A stretch of 64,000 bases of DNA from the NCBI GenBank assembly GCA_900465915.1, contig UBKJ01000003.1, positions 64,144 through 128,143 on the forward strand, in the 5' to 3' direction. The notes under the pieces are model-generated. The model searched no databases. It was not told where the DNA came from and saw nothing but the letters and a program-made list of their open reading frames with translations. How positions within the stretch are numbered: position 1 is the first letter of the stretch; each line of letters begins with the position of its first letter. The stretch comes from Hyphomicrobiales bacterium (GTDB taxonomy: Bacteria; Pseudomonadota; Alphaproteobacteria; Rhizobiales; Rhizobiaceae). Below, one piece after another: positions 11,907-20,122 of the stretch. The position numbers were made by a program, and so were the translations under genes.

Positions 11907-12902
11907 TCAGTCCAGCGAGCCGAACAGGTCGAACTGGCTGAAAAGCGACGCCACGCCGCCGGTGTGGAGGAAACAGCTCGCCTCGCCGTTGGTTCCGGCA
12001 AGATCCATGAAGGCGGCGAGTGTCTTGGCGGTGTAGACGAATTCGGTGAAGACGCCCTCCGTCTGCGCCAGCGTCAGCAAGGCGCGCTCGGCCTGAGGCG
12101 TGGGCAGGCCGTAGCCGTCGCCGAGATAATCCATGTGATAGCGGATAGGCAGGTCCTCGACATTGGCGACCGGCTGCGGCGTGGTCGCCTTCAGCCCGTC
12201 ATAGATTTTGGCGACGCGCGCCGCCAGCTCCGCCTGGCCGTATTCGACGCTGACCAGATGCACGGTGAAGGGATTGCCCAACAGCGCATTGCCGAAAATG
12301 AAGCCGGCTTCGGTCGGCCCCATCGATCCGGGCAGATAGACGTGGCGCAGCTCGACGCCTGCGGCTAGCGCCTGTTCGTGCAGCTCGAAGGCCGCTACGG
12401 CATAGCCGAGCGCGCCGGTGACGGCGTCGCCGACGATATAGGGCCGGCGGCCCGCCGCCCGCAATTCGGCCGCCGCGTCCAGCACGATCCTGGCCCGCTC
12501 CTCCTCGCCGATGGGGCCGAGAAAGCGCAGCTCCGCGCCCAGCACCCGGTTGAGGAAGGAGCGCTCGCGCCCCACGGCGTCCTCGACTGAACTATGGAAG
12601 ATGACGCATTCGAGGCCGCGCATGGCGGCGGCCGCCGCCGTCAGCCGGCAGAGATTGGACATGGCCCCGCCCGCCACCAGCACGACATCGGCCTGCGCCT
12701 CCTTGGCCGCGCCGAGCCAGAATTCCAGGCTGCGCAGCTTGTTGCCGCCGAGCGCGATCTCCATATGGTCGTCGCGCTTGATGTAGAGCCCTTCCTTGCC
12801 GAGCGCCTTCTCCAGATTCTTCAGCCGCCGGAACGGCGTCGGCTCGTCGAGCACGATCTGGCGCGGCGCGGCGAAGGGCAGGGGACGGTGGGGCATGGGC
12901 AT
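11907..12902 (-). CDS. PLP-dependent D-cysteine desulfhydrase / ACC deaminase-like enzyme
   Basis: A 331-residue fold-type II PLP enzyme. The PLP lysine is in LGGNKLRSLEF (about residue 53), and the phosphate-binding and family signatures include GGAMSNLCRLTAAAAA and the PGSMGPTEAGF loop. Family members split D-cysteine to pyruvate, H2S and ammonia, or deaminate 1-aminocyclopropane-1-carboxylate. The sequence does not decide which. It is the last gene of a minus-strand operon with a full polar amino-acid ABC importer and a YheO/DauR-type regulator, so it probably degrades the amino acid brought in, most likely a D-amino acid. Confidence 0.8.
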   Translation of the reverse strand: MPMPHRPLPFAAPRQIVLDEPTPFRRLKNLEKALGKEGLYIKRDDHMEIALGGNKLRSLEFWLGAAKEAQADVVLVAGGAMSNLCRLTAAAAAMRGLECVIFHSSVEDAVGRERSFLNRVLGAELRFLGPIGEEERARIVLDAAAELRAAGRRPYIVGDAVTGALGYAVAAFELHEQALAAGVELRHVYLPGSMGPTEAGFIFGNALLGNPFTVHLVSVEYGQAELAARVAKIYDGLKATTPQPVANVEDLPIRYHMDYLGDGYGLPTPQAERALLTLAQTEGVFTEFVYTAKTLAAFMDLAGTNGEASCFLHTGGVASLFSQFDLFGSLD

Positions 12903-12921
12903 GTCCAGTCTTTATGGGGAA

Positions 12922-13560
12922 TTATTTCGGCGCGCGCGCTTTGCGGACCTGATCGAGATAGTTGTAGACGGTGTATTTGGAGACGTTGAGCCGCCCGGAG
13001 ACGATCTCCACCGCGCCCTTGACGCGGAAGACGTCCTTTTCCTCGAGCCGCCGCACCATGTCGAGCCGGTATTCCTTGCCGGACAGGCGCGGGCCGTCGC
13101 CGCCGAAGGCGCCCGAGATGATGGCGTCGACGATATGGCCGATGTCGTCGTCGCTCTCGTCGGGCCGCGCCGGCTGCTCCTCGACGCCGCAGAAGGTCTG
13201 CAAGACGTCGATGCTGGAGATGAGATGCTCGATGCAGAAATCGATCTTCAGCAGGCCGATAGCCTCGCCGGTCGCCGTGTCCGACACGGCGGTGAGCGAG
13301 GAGCTGAGCCGGCGGCCGTCCGGCGTGGCGGCGGTGAACTGCATGCGCGCGGCGCGGCGCTCGGTCGCCTCGCGGAATTTCTCCAGAAGCGCGGCCGGCA
13401 GGCGCGAGCCGGGCGGCACGTCCATCACCGTTCCCACCGAGGCGCGCAGATGCGCGCCGCCGTCGCGCAATTCGTAGAGCGAGACCTGGCAATTGGACCC
13501 GAACTGGGCCACCAGCGTCGCCATGATGTTTTCGGCGGTCCTGAATCTGGGTTCCGGCAC
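12922..13560 (-). CDS. YheO/DauR-type transcriptional regulator (PAS-like plus HTH)
   Basis: A 212-residue protein with an N-terminal YheO-like PAS sensor domain (about 10-120; GSNCQVSLYELRDGG, then LLKIDFCIEHL) and a C-terminal helix-turn-helix (about 165-208; VSGRLNVSKYTVYNYLDQ). This is the layout of DauR, which controls D-arginine catabolism. It sits between the permease genes and the desulfhydrase-like enzyme, on the same strand, so it probably senses the imported amino acid and controls this operon. Whether it activates or represses is not visible. Confidence 0.85.
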   Translation of the reverse strand: MPEPRFRTAENIMATLVAQFGSNCQVSLYELRDGGAHLRASVGTVMDVPPGSRLPAALLEKFREATERRAARMQFTAATPDGRRLSSSLTAVSDTATGEAIGLLKIDFCIEHLISSIDVLQTFCGVEEQPARPDESDDDIGHIVDAIISGAFGGDGPRLSGKEYRLDMVRRLEEKDVFRVKGAVEIVSGRLNVSKYTVYNYLDQVRKARAPK

Positions 13561-13576
13561 GCGACGATCCTTTCCG

Positions 13577-14248
13577 TCAGGCCTTGCCGCGCGTCGCCCG
13601 TTTCTCCAGCCGGTCCACCAGCATCAGCACGGGGAAGCAGAAGGCGAAATAGAGCGCGCCCGCGAGCGCGTAGATATAGAGAATGTCGCCGGGAAAGCGG
13701 GTGATCTGGGTGTCGGCCTGCCGCATCAGCTCGGCGATGCCCACCACCGACACGATGGAGGTGGCCTTGATCAGCGTCACATAGACGCCGCCCAGCGACG
13801 GCAGGATGAGGCCGAAGCTCTGTGGCAGGATGACGAGCCGCAGCACCTTCATGCGGGTGAGGCCGAGCGCGAAGCCGGCTTCCCACTGTCCGGCGGGAAT
13901 GGCGCGCACCGCGCCGCTGACGATCTCGGTGACGTAGCTCGACGTATAGATGCCGAGGCCGACCGAGGCGGCGGTCCAGGAATCGAACTGGAAGATGCGC
14001 CAGCCGGTGTTGGGCAGCACGAAATAGATGACGTAGAGCTGCACCAGGAACGGCGTGCCGCGCAAAAGATGCAGGTAGACGCCGATCAGCGGCGTGGCGA
14101 AGCGGATGTTCTGGCCGCGCAGCACGCCCAGCACGGCGCCCAGGCACGAGCCCCAGAGAATGCCGACCAGCGCCAGCTTCAGCGTCTCGAAGAAACCGCT
14201 CAGCAGCGCCGGCCCGACGCCGGCGAGGATGTCGATATAATGGCTCAT
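13577..14248 (-). CDS. Polar amino-acid ABC transporter, permease
   Basis: A 223-residue inner-membrane permease of the His/Glu/Gln/opine family (HisMQ type), with about five transmembrane helices. The ATPase-docking EAA loop is readable as GAVRAIPAGQWEAGFALGLTRMKVLRLVILPQ in pieces (key EAGFALG-x7-LPQS). ATG 14248 overlaps the stop of the preceding permease gene by four bases, which indicates a heteromeric pair. Third transport gene in the operon ATPase - SBP - permease - permease - regulator - PLP enzyme. Confidence 0.92.
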   Translation of the reverse strand: MSHYIDILAGVGPALLSGFFETLKLALVGILWGSCLGAVLGVLRGQNIRFATPLIGVYLHLLRGTPFLVQLYVIYFVLPNTGWRIFQFDSWTAASVGLGIYTSSYVTEIVSGAVRAIPAGQWEAGFALGLTRMKVLRLVILPQSFGLILPSLGGVYVTLIKATSIVSVVGIAELMRQADTQITRFPGDILYIYALAGALYFAFCFPVLMLVDRLEKRATRGKA

Positions 14249-14952
14249 GCGGCGCGCCTCCAGCCGCGTCCGGCGAGGCGGCGCTCGACGACGCCGGAGA
14301 CGACGACCATCGCCAGATAGATGAGGAGGAAGATGGCGGCTACGGTGAGGAAGCCCTCGTTGGGCCGGATCATGTCGCTGTTCAGAAGCATGCCGGCGCT
14401 GACGAGGTCGAAGACGGTGATCAGCGACAGGAGCGAGGTGTCCTTGATGAGGATGGCGGTCTGGCCGAGCAGCGAGGGGATGATGTTGACCATGGCCTGC
14501 GGCAGCACCACGTAGCGATATTGCTGCCAGTTGGTCATGCCGACGGCGATGGCCCCCTCGCGCTGGCCGCGCGGCACGGACAGGAGCCCCGAGCGGATGA
14601 TCTCGGCCATATAGGCGGTGGTGTGGACGGTGAGCGCGATGATCCCGAGCGTGATCTCCGGGACCTTGCCCATGACCGGAAAGAGGTTCGGCAGGCCGAA
14701 ATAGACGATGTAGATCTGCAGGAGCAGCGGCGTCGAGCGGATGACCTGGATATAGGAGGCGGCGGCCCAGGCGAGCGGCCGGCGGCCGGAAATGCGCATC
14801 AGCGCCACGGCGAAGCCGAGCGCGAAGGACAGGACGAGGCTTGCGCCCGCCGCTTCGAGGCTGTTCTGCAATCCGAGCAGGAACTGCTCGCGATATTGCA
14901 GCACGAACCTGATGTTATAGGCGGATTGGAGGGCGCTCCAGAAATCCTGCAT
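14245..14952 (-). CDS. Polar amino-acid ABC transporter, permease
   Basis: A 235-residue partner permease of the same HisMQ family; RGQREGAIAVGMTNWQQYRYV-like EAA loop residues (REGAIAVG, VLPQA) are present along with five or so hydrophobic helices. The frame extends to 14970, but ATG 14952 is preceded at good spacing by ggggagatgg and is the better start. It follows the substrate-binding-protein gene across a strong hairpin at 14977-15002, which could lower its expression relative to the binding protein. Confidence 0.92.
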   Translation of the reverse strand: MQDFWSALQSAYNIRFVLQYREQFLLGLQNSLEAAGASLVLSFALGFAVALMRISGRRPLAWAAASYIQVIRSTPLLLQIYIVYFGLPNLFPVMGKVPEITLGIIALTVHTTAYMAEIIRSGLLSVPRGQREGAIAVGMTNWQQYRYVVLPQAMVNIIPSLLGQTAILIKDTSLLSLITVFDLVSAGMLLNSDMIRPNEGFLTVAAIFLLIYLAMVVVSGVVERRLAGRGWRRAA

Positions 14953-14976
14953 TCCATCTCCCCGATGCAAGAGGCC

Positions 14977-15002
14977 CCTCCGCCCGGCTGGCCGGGCGGA
15001 GG
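14977..15002 (-). other. Intercistronic hairpin after the binding-protein gene
   Basis: CCTCCGCCCGGC (14977-14988) and GCCGGGCGGAGG (14991-15002) form a 12-bp perfect inverted repeat between the binding-protein stop and the first permease. There is no T run on the minus strand after it, so it is more likely an mRNA 3'-end protector or processing site than a full terminator. Confidence 0.6.
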
Positions 15003-15015
15003 CTTTCGGCCTGGC

Positions 15016-15813
15016 TTATTTGTGGTCCTTTTCCCACTTGGTGGTGTTCCACCAGTAGTCGACCAGCTTGTCCAGCTTCTTGTTGGCGGTGTTCAGCTCG
15101 ATATAGTTGTCCATCCAGAACTTGAGCTGGATGTTCTCCTTGCGGGTGGCGAAGGCCAGCGGCTCGCGGCTGATGACGCCGTCGAGCAGGCGCAGATTGT
15201 CGAAGCTGGATTCATAGGCGGAGACGTTGCCGAGGCTGGAGACGGCGCCGTCGATGCGGCCCGAGGACACGGCCTGCGCGGAGGCCGGGCCGCTGGCGAA
15301 TTCCTTCACCGTCGCGTCGGGCATGAACTCCTTGATCGTGGTGATGTAGGTGCCGCCCTGCGTGCCGCCGATATTGAGGCCCTTGGCGTTGAGGTCCTCC
15401 CACTTCTTGTAGGGGCTGTCCTTCTTCACGAAGGCGACGGTGTCCTGGTAGAAGAAGGGACGCGAGAACAGAAGCTGGGTGGTGCGCTGCGGGGTCGGCG
15501 TCATGTCGGCGGCGATGATGTCGAACTTGTCGGCCAGGAGCGCCGGAACGAGGCCCTTCCAGTCGTAGTCCTGCAGCACCAGCTTCACGTTGAGGTCGGC
15601 CGCCATCATCTTGGCGATGTCGATGGCGAGGCCGGTGCGTTCGCCGTTCTTGTCGACGAAGCTGACCGGCTCGCCCGAGGTCTGCACGCCGACGCGCAAT
15701 TCGCCGCGCTGCAGGATGCGGTCCATGATGTCCTCGGCGGCGGCCTTTTGCGCGGCGAGGGCGGCGGCGAGCGTCAGCGCCGCGGCGGCGATGGTCTTGA
15801 GCAGTCGTTTCAT
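15016..15813 (-). CDS. Polar amino-acid ABC transporter, periplasmic substrate-binding protein
   Basis: A 265-residue SBP_bac_3 family protein with a Sec signal peptide (MKRLLKTIAAAALTLAAALA, cleavage after QKAAA). The mature start RGELRVGVQTSGEPVSF and the GLAIDIAKMMAADLNV segment are typical of amino-acid binding proteins. ATG 15813 lies one base after the ATPase stop, so translation is coupled. The ligand is not readable; operon context favours a D-amino acid or a cysteine-related compound. Confidence 0.93.
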   Translation of the reverse strand: MKRLLKTIAAAALTLAAALAAQKAAAEDIMDRILQRGELRVGVQTSGEPVSFVDKNGERTGLAIDIAKMMAADLNVKLVLQDYDWKGLVPALLADKFDIIAADMTPTPQRTTQLLFSRPFFYQDTVAFVKKDSPYKKWEDLNAKGLNIGGTQGGTYITTIKEFMPDATVKEFASGPASAQAVSSGRIDGAVSSLGNVSAYESSFDNLRLLDGVISREPLAFATRKENIQLKFWMDNYIELNTANKKLDKLVDYWWNTTKWEKDHK

Positions 15814-15814
15814 G

Positions 15815-16618
15815 TCATTCCCCTTTTGGTTTGGATGCGAAAGACGTCTGCGGCGCGCCGACCAGCGACAGGAACCGCCGCGTGCGCTCGCTTCTGGGAT
15901 TGGCGAAGATCGCGTCGGGCGGGCCGCTCTCGACCACGGCGCCGGCGTCCATGAACACGACGCGGTCGGCGATCTCGCGCGCGAAACCCATCTCGTGCGT
16001 GACGACCAGCATGGTCATGCCGTCGTCGGCCATGGCGCGCATCAGGTCGAGCACGCCGCCGACGGTCTCGGGATCGAGCGCCGAGGTGGCCTCGTCGAAC
16101 AGCATCGCCTTGGGCCGCATGGCCAGAGCGCGGGCGATGGCGACGCGCTGCTGCTGGCCGCCGGAAAGCTGCGCCGGATAGGAGCCGGCTCGCTCCAGCA
16201 TGCCGACGCGGGCGAGCTGGCTGCGCGCCTCGGCCTCGGCCTGCGCCCTGGGCATGCGGCGCACCGCCATCAGCGGCAGCGCCACGTTGCGCAGCGCCGT
16301 CATGTGCAGGAACAGGTTGAAATGCTGGAACACCATGCCGACATCGGCCCGCAGCGCCGGCAGGTCGGTCTTCTTGTCAGTGACGACGACGCCCTCGACC
16401 GCGATGGAGCCGGAATCGAGCTTCTCCAGCGCGTTGACCGTGCGCAGGAGCGTGCTCTTGCCGGAGCCGGACGGGCCGATGATGACGACGACCTCGCCGG
16501 CCGCGACCGACAGCGACACGTCGTTCAGCGCGGGCGCCAGGCCCGGGGCGTAGCGCTTGACCGCATGGCTGATCTCGATGGAGCGGGGCGCGGAGGTCCC
16601 GCTGGCGATGTGTCGCAA
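15815..16618 (-). CDS. Polar amino-acid ABC transporter, ATP-binding protein
   Basis: A 267-residue ATPase (HisP/GlnQ type): Walker A GPSGSGKST (about 51-59), Q-loop FQHFNLF, signature LSGGQQQR, Walker B AMLFDEATSALDPE, and H-loop VVTHEMGFA. The start is TTG at 16618, supported by gggagc six bases upstream; no ATG lies in frame near it. It is the first gene of the six-gene minus-strand operon. Its upstream region (16619-16780) is AT-rich with A/T runs, suitable for promoter and regulator binding, but I could not fix a promoter. Confidence 0.93.
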   Translation of the reverse strand: MRHIASGTSAPRSIEISHAVKRYAPGLAPALNDVSLSVAAGEVVVIIGPSGSGKSTLLRTVNALEKLDSGSIAVEGVVVTDKKTDLPALRADVGMVFQHFNLFLHMTALRNVALPLMAVRRMPRAQAEAEARSQLARVGMLERAGSYPAQLSGGQQQRVAIARALAMRPKAMLFDEATSALDPETVGGVLDLMRAMADDGMTMLVVTHEMGFAREIADRVVFMDAGAVVESGPPDAIFANPRSERTRRFLSLVGAPQTSFASKPKGE

Positions 16619-16824
16619 GAGGCCGCTCCCTTATTCTTCGTTTCATGCCCATGGCTTGCGTCACAGGATTGTTACCAGTGAATTTTTTTTAAGCAAACAA
16701 TTTTTTTGATAACGGCCGCGAGAGCCTGCGAAGCCGGCCTGCGGGCGCTTTCACGCGATTGTGAGAAAACTGTCAAAATCCCGCCGGCAATTCTCTTGCG
16801 TCGGCGCTTGCAATATGGTCCTGA

Positions 16825-16842
16825 TTATAAGGAAGCTTATAA
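16825..16842 (+). promoter_or_regulatory. Operator-like palindrome for the MarR regulator
   Basis: TTATAAG and CTTATAA (7 bp each, perfect inverted repeat around GAAG) lie 18 bases ahead of the marR start codon. MarR proteins bind such AT-rich palindromes over their own promoter. The inference is that this is the autoregulatory operator of the marR-emrA-emrB operon. Confidence 0.6.
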
Positions 16843-16860
16843 ATAGAATGAGTCCCTCCG

Positions 16861-17325
16861 GTGGCCGACACCCGCATCCTCGGTTTCCTGCTGCACGATG
16901 TGGCGCGGCTGTTGCGCAAGCGCTTCGAGCAGCGGGCGCGCGGCAAGGGCCTGACGCGCGCGCAATGGCAGACGCTGGCGCTTCTGTCGGCCAATGACGG
17001 GATCAAGCAGCGCTGCCTCGCCGACCTTCTCGAAGTCGAGGCCATCACGCTGACGCGCACGCTGGACAGGCTGGCGGCGCTGGGACTGATCGAGCGGCGG
17101 CCGCATCCGACCGACCGCCGCGTCCATCTCATTCATATCCGCGAGGCGGCCCGGCCGCTTCTGGAAGATATGCGCTCGCTGGGCGCCCTGACCCGCGCGG
17201 AAGCGTTGCAGGGCGTCTCGCGGGAGGAGCAGGAGCGCCTGCTCCAGACCTTGCAGACAATGAAGGACAATCTGGCCGCGGCCTGCCGCGCGCCCATCGT
17301 CGACGAAGAACCGGAACATGGCTGA
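16861..17325 (+). CDS. MarR family transcriptional regulator
   Basis: A 154-residue winged-helix repressor: LTRAQWQTLALLS, the recognition-helix region QRCLADLLEVEAITLTRTLDRL, and the wing ERRPHPTDRRVHLIHI are the MarR core. It starts with GTG at 16861. The efflux genes emrA and emrB follow directly, overlapping by eight bases, so it most likely represses them until a phenolic or hydrophobic ligand binds. Confidence 0.93.
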   Translation: MADTRILGFLLHDVARLLRKRFEQRARGKGLTRAQWQTLALLSANDGIKQRCLADLLEVEAITLTRTLDRLAALGLIERRPHPTDRRVHLIHIREAARPLLEDMRSLGALTRAEALQGVSREEQERLLQTLQTMKDNLAAACRAPIVDEEPEHG

Positions 17326-18508
17326 CACATCCAATATCGTGAAACACCCCGCCTCCGCCGAACGGGACGGGCCGGAAGCCCGCGCCGAAAGCCCGGCCGC
17401 CGCGCCGCAGGCCGCTGAGGCCCCGCACCATCCGGGGCCGGCCGAGCTGGCGACGCGCAAACGGCTGCGCCGCCGCCGCATCCTGTTCGCGCTGCTGCCG
17501 CTGGCCCTCGTCGCCGGCGGCTATGTCTACGTCACCGGCGGCCGCTACCTCTCCACCGACAACGCCTATATCCAGGCCGACATGGTGGGGCTTTCGACCG
17601 ACGTGTCCGGCTTGGTCGGCTCCATCGACGTGCACGAGAACCAGAACGTCAAGGCGGGGCAGGTCCTGTTCAGCCTGAAGCCGGATTCCTTCCGCATCGC
17701 GCTCGAAGGCGCCGAGGCGGAGCTGGGCCAGGTGCGCAACCAGATCATGGCGCAGAAGGCCGCCTACAAGCAGGCCGAGGCCGAGATCACCCAGGCCCAG
17801 ACCGACCTACCCTTCTACGAGGCCACCTATAAGCGCCAGCAGGACCTGGTCGCCACCAGCGCCTCCTCGCGCGCCACCTTCGACCAGGCCAAGCACGACC
17901 TCGACGCCGCCCGCCAGAAGGTCGTGGTGGCGCAGGCGCAGGCGCAGTCGGCTTTGGCCCAGCTCGGCGGCGACGCCGACCAGCCGGTCGAGCAGAACCC
18001 GCTCTATCTCCAGGCCAAGGCCAAGGTCGACGACGCCCGCCGCCAGCTCGACGATTCGGTGGTGCGCGCGCCCTTCGACGGCGTCGTCACCAATGTCAGC
18101 GCCCTGCAGGTCGGCTCCTACCTGCCCGCCTCGCAGCAGGCCTTCTCGCTGGTGGCCTCCGACCGGCTGTGGATCACCGCCAATCCCAAGGAGACGGAGC
18201 TGACCAATATCCGTCCCGGCCAGAAGGCGACGATCACCGTCGACACCTATCCGGGCGTGGAATGGAAGGGCGAGGTCGCCAGCATCAGCCCGGCCTCGGG
18301 CGCGAGCTTCTCGGTGCTGCCGGCGCAGAACACCTCGGGCAACTGGGTCAAGGTGGTGCAGCGCATCCCCATGCGCGTCAGCATCGAGGACACGGCCGGC
18401 AAGCCGCCGCTGCGCGTCGGCATGAGCGTCGACGTCGAGGTCGACACCGGCAAGCCGCGCGGCATGCCCGGCTTCCTGAGCAAGCTCTTCGGCGGAAGCC
18501 ATGACTAA
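17318..18508 (+). CDS. emrA: EmrA/HlyD family periplasmic adaptor of a multidrug efflux pump
   Basis: A 396-residue membrane-fusion protein: a Pro/Ala-rich cytoplasmic tail, one N-terminal transmembrane helix (about 55-73), TDNAYIQADMVGLSTDVSG (lipoyl/beta-barrel start), a long coiled-coil hairpin (about 125-220), and the closing DSVVRAPFDGVVTNVSA motif. It bridges the inner-membrane pump EmrB to an outer-membrane channel. The gene overlaps marR and emrB by eight bases each, so all three are translated as one unit. Confidence 0.93.
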   Translation: MADTSNIVKHPASAERDGPEARAESPAAAPQAAEAPHHPGPAELATRKRLRRRRILFALLPLALVAGGYVYVTGGRYLSTDNAYIQADMVGLSTDVSGLVGSIDVHENQNVKAGQVLFSLKPDSFRIALEGAEAELGQVRNQIMAQKAAYKQAEAEITQAQTDLPFYEATYKRQQDLVATSASSRATFDQAKHDLDAARQKVVVAQAQAQSALAQLGGDADQPVEQNPLYLQAKAKVDDARRQLDDSVVRAPFDGVVTNVSALQVGSYLPASQQAFSLVASDRLWITANPKETELTNIRPGQKATITVDTYPGVEWKGEVASISPASGASFSVLPAQNTSGNWVKVVQRIPMRVSIEDTAGKPPLRVGMSVDVEVDTGKPRGMPGFLSKLFGGSHD

Positions 18509-20045
18509 AACCGCCATATCCGGCGCGCCGGTCGTCGCCCATCGCGGGGCGATCACGGCCTGCGTCATTCTCGCCGTCATCATGCAGGCGCTGGACACCA
18601 CCATCGCCAACGTGGCGCTGCCCTATATCCAGGGCAGCGTTTCGGCGAGCGCGGACCAGATCAACTGGGTCCTGACCTCCTATATCGTGGCGGCGGCGAT
18701 CATGACGCCGCCCTCGGGCTTCCTCGCCGCCAAGTTCGGTCGCAAGCGCGTGCTGCTCGCCGCCATCGCCGGCTTCGTGCTGGCCTCGGTCCTGTGCGGC
18801 CTCGCGCAGTCGCTGACCGAGATCGTCGGCTTCCGCCTGCTGCAGGGCCTGTTCGGCGCCTCGCTGGTGCCGCTCTCGCAGGGCATCCTGCTCGACATCT
18901 ACACGATCGAGGAGCGCGGCTCGGCCATGGCGCTGTTCGGCGTCTCGGTCATGGTCGGCCCGGTGCTCGGCCCGGTGATCGGCGGCTGGTTGACCGACAA
19001 TATGAGCTGGCGCTGGGTGTTCTACATCAACGTGCCCATCGGCGTGCTGGCCTTCGCCGGCATCGTGATCTTCGTCTCCGAGACCAAGATCGACCACGCG
19101 GCGCGGCTGGACTGGACCGGCTTCGGCCTGCTCAGCCTCGCCATCGCGTCGCTCCAGCTCTTCCTCGACCGCGGCGAGCAGCTCGACTGGTTCTCGTCGA
19201 GCGAGATCGTCGTCGAGGCGATGGTCTGCGCCGCGGCCGTCTATTTGCTTGTGGTGCATACCTTCACGGCGGAGAACTCCTTCGTGCGGCCGGTGCTTTT
19301 CCTCGACCGCAATTTCGCGGTCAGCATGCTGTTCATCTTCATCGTCGGCGTCACCTATCTGGCGTCGCTGGCGCTGATGACGCCCTATCTGCAGACGCTG
19401 ATGGGCTATCCGGTCACCACGGCCGGCATCGTCATGGGGCCGCGCGGCGTCGGCACCATGGTGTGCATGTTCATCGTCGGCAAGCTGATCGGCCGCGTCG
19501 ACACGCGCTTTCTCCTGGTGGCGGGGCTGGGCCTGACCGCCTGGGCCATGTACGAGATGACCGGCTGGACGCCCGACGTGTCGCAATGGACCATCGTGCG
19601 CGTCGGCTTCATTCAAGGAGCTGGGCTCGGCTTCCTGTTCGTGCCGCTGACCACGGTGGCCTTCTCGACCCTGCCGCCGCATCTGCGCGGCGACGGCACC
19701 GGCCTCTACAACCTGTCGCGCAATATCGGCTCCAGCGTCGGCATCTCGGTCGTCTCAGCGCTTCTGACCGAGAACGTGCAGGCCAACCACGCCGACATCG
19801 CCGCCTATGTGACGCCGTTCAATCATAATTTCAACGCGCCCGCCGTGGCGCAATATATGGGCACGGCCACCGCCGCCGGCCGCGCCATGCTGGACGACAT
19901 CATCACCGAGCAGGCGACCATCATCGCCTATATCGACGATTTCAAATTGCTGATGCTGATGTCGATCGTGGCCATTCCGCTGGTGCTGCTGCTGCGCAAG
20001 CCCGCCGGGCCGCAGGAGATCGACCACACCATGGCGATGGAATGA
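18501..20045 (+). CDS. emrB: EmrB/QacA-type DHA2 family multidrug MFS transporter
   Basis: A 514-residue inner-membrane proton antiporter with about 14 hydrophobic helices. MQALDTTIANVALPYI (motif D1-like), GRKRVLLAAIAGF (motif A), and FLASVLCGLAQSL-type helices are typical of DHA2 drug pumps. It works with the EmrA adaptor encoded just upstream. A strong intrinsic terminator follows at 20066-20103. Confidence 0.93.
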   Translation: MTKTAISGAPVVAHRGAITACVILAVIMQALDTTIANVALPYIQGSVSASADQINWVLTSYIVAAAIMTPPSGFLAAKFGRKRVLLAAIAGFVLASVLCGLAQSLTEIVGFRLLQGLFGASLVPLSQGILLDIYTIEERGSAMALFGVSVMVGPVLGPVIGGWLTDNMSWRWVFYINVPIGVLAFAGIVIFVSETKIDHAARLDWTGFGLLSLAIASLQLFLDRGEQLDWFSSSEIVVEAMVCAAAVYLLVVHTFTAENSFVRPVLFLDRNFAVSMLFIFIVGVTYLASLALMTPYLQTLMGYPVTTAGIVMGPRGVGTMVCMFIVGKLIGRVDTRFLLVAGLGLTAWAMYEMTGWTPDVSQWTIVRVGFIQGAGLGFLFVPLTTVAFSTLPPHLRGDGTGLYNLSRNIGSSVGISVVSALLTENVQANHADIAAYVTPFNHNFNAPAVAQYMGTATAAGRAMLDDIITEQATIIAYIDDFKLLMLMSIVAIPLVLLLRKPAGPQEIDHTMAME

Positions 20046-20065
20046 CCGCTTTCCGATCCGCATGA

Positions 20066-20103
20066 AAAAACCGCGCCGGCTTTCCAAAGCCGGCGCGGTT
20101 TTC
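20066..20103. terminator. Bidirectional intrinsic terminator
   Basis: CCGCGCCGGCTTT and AAAGCCGGCGCGG form a perfect 13-bp stem flanked by A-runs on the left and T-runs on the right, so it can stop transcripts from emrB (plus) and from the CLC-F gene (minus), which converge here. Confidence 0.9.
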
Positions 20104-20122
20104 GTTTGCGGGGAGGGGCGGG

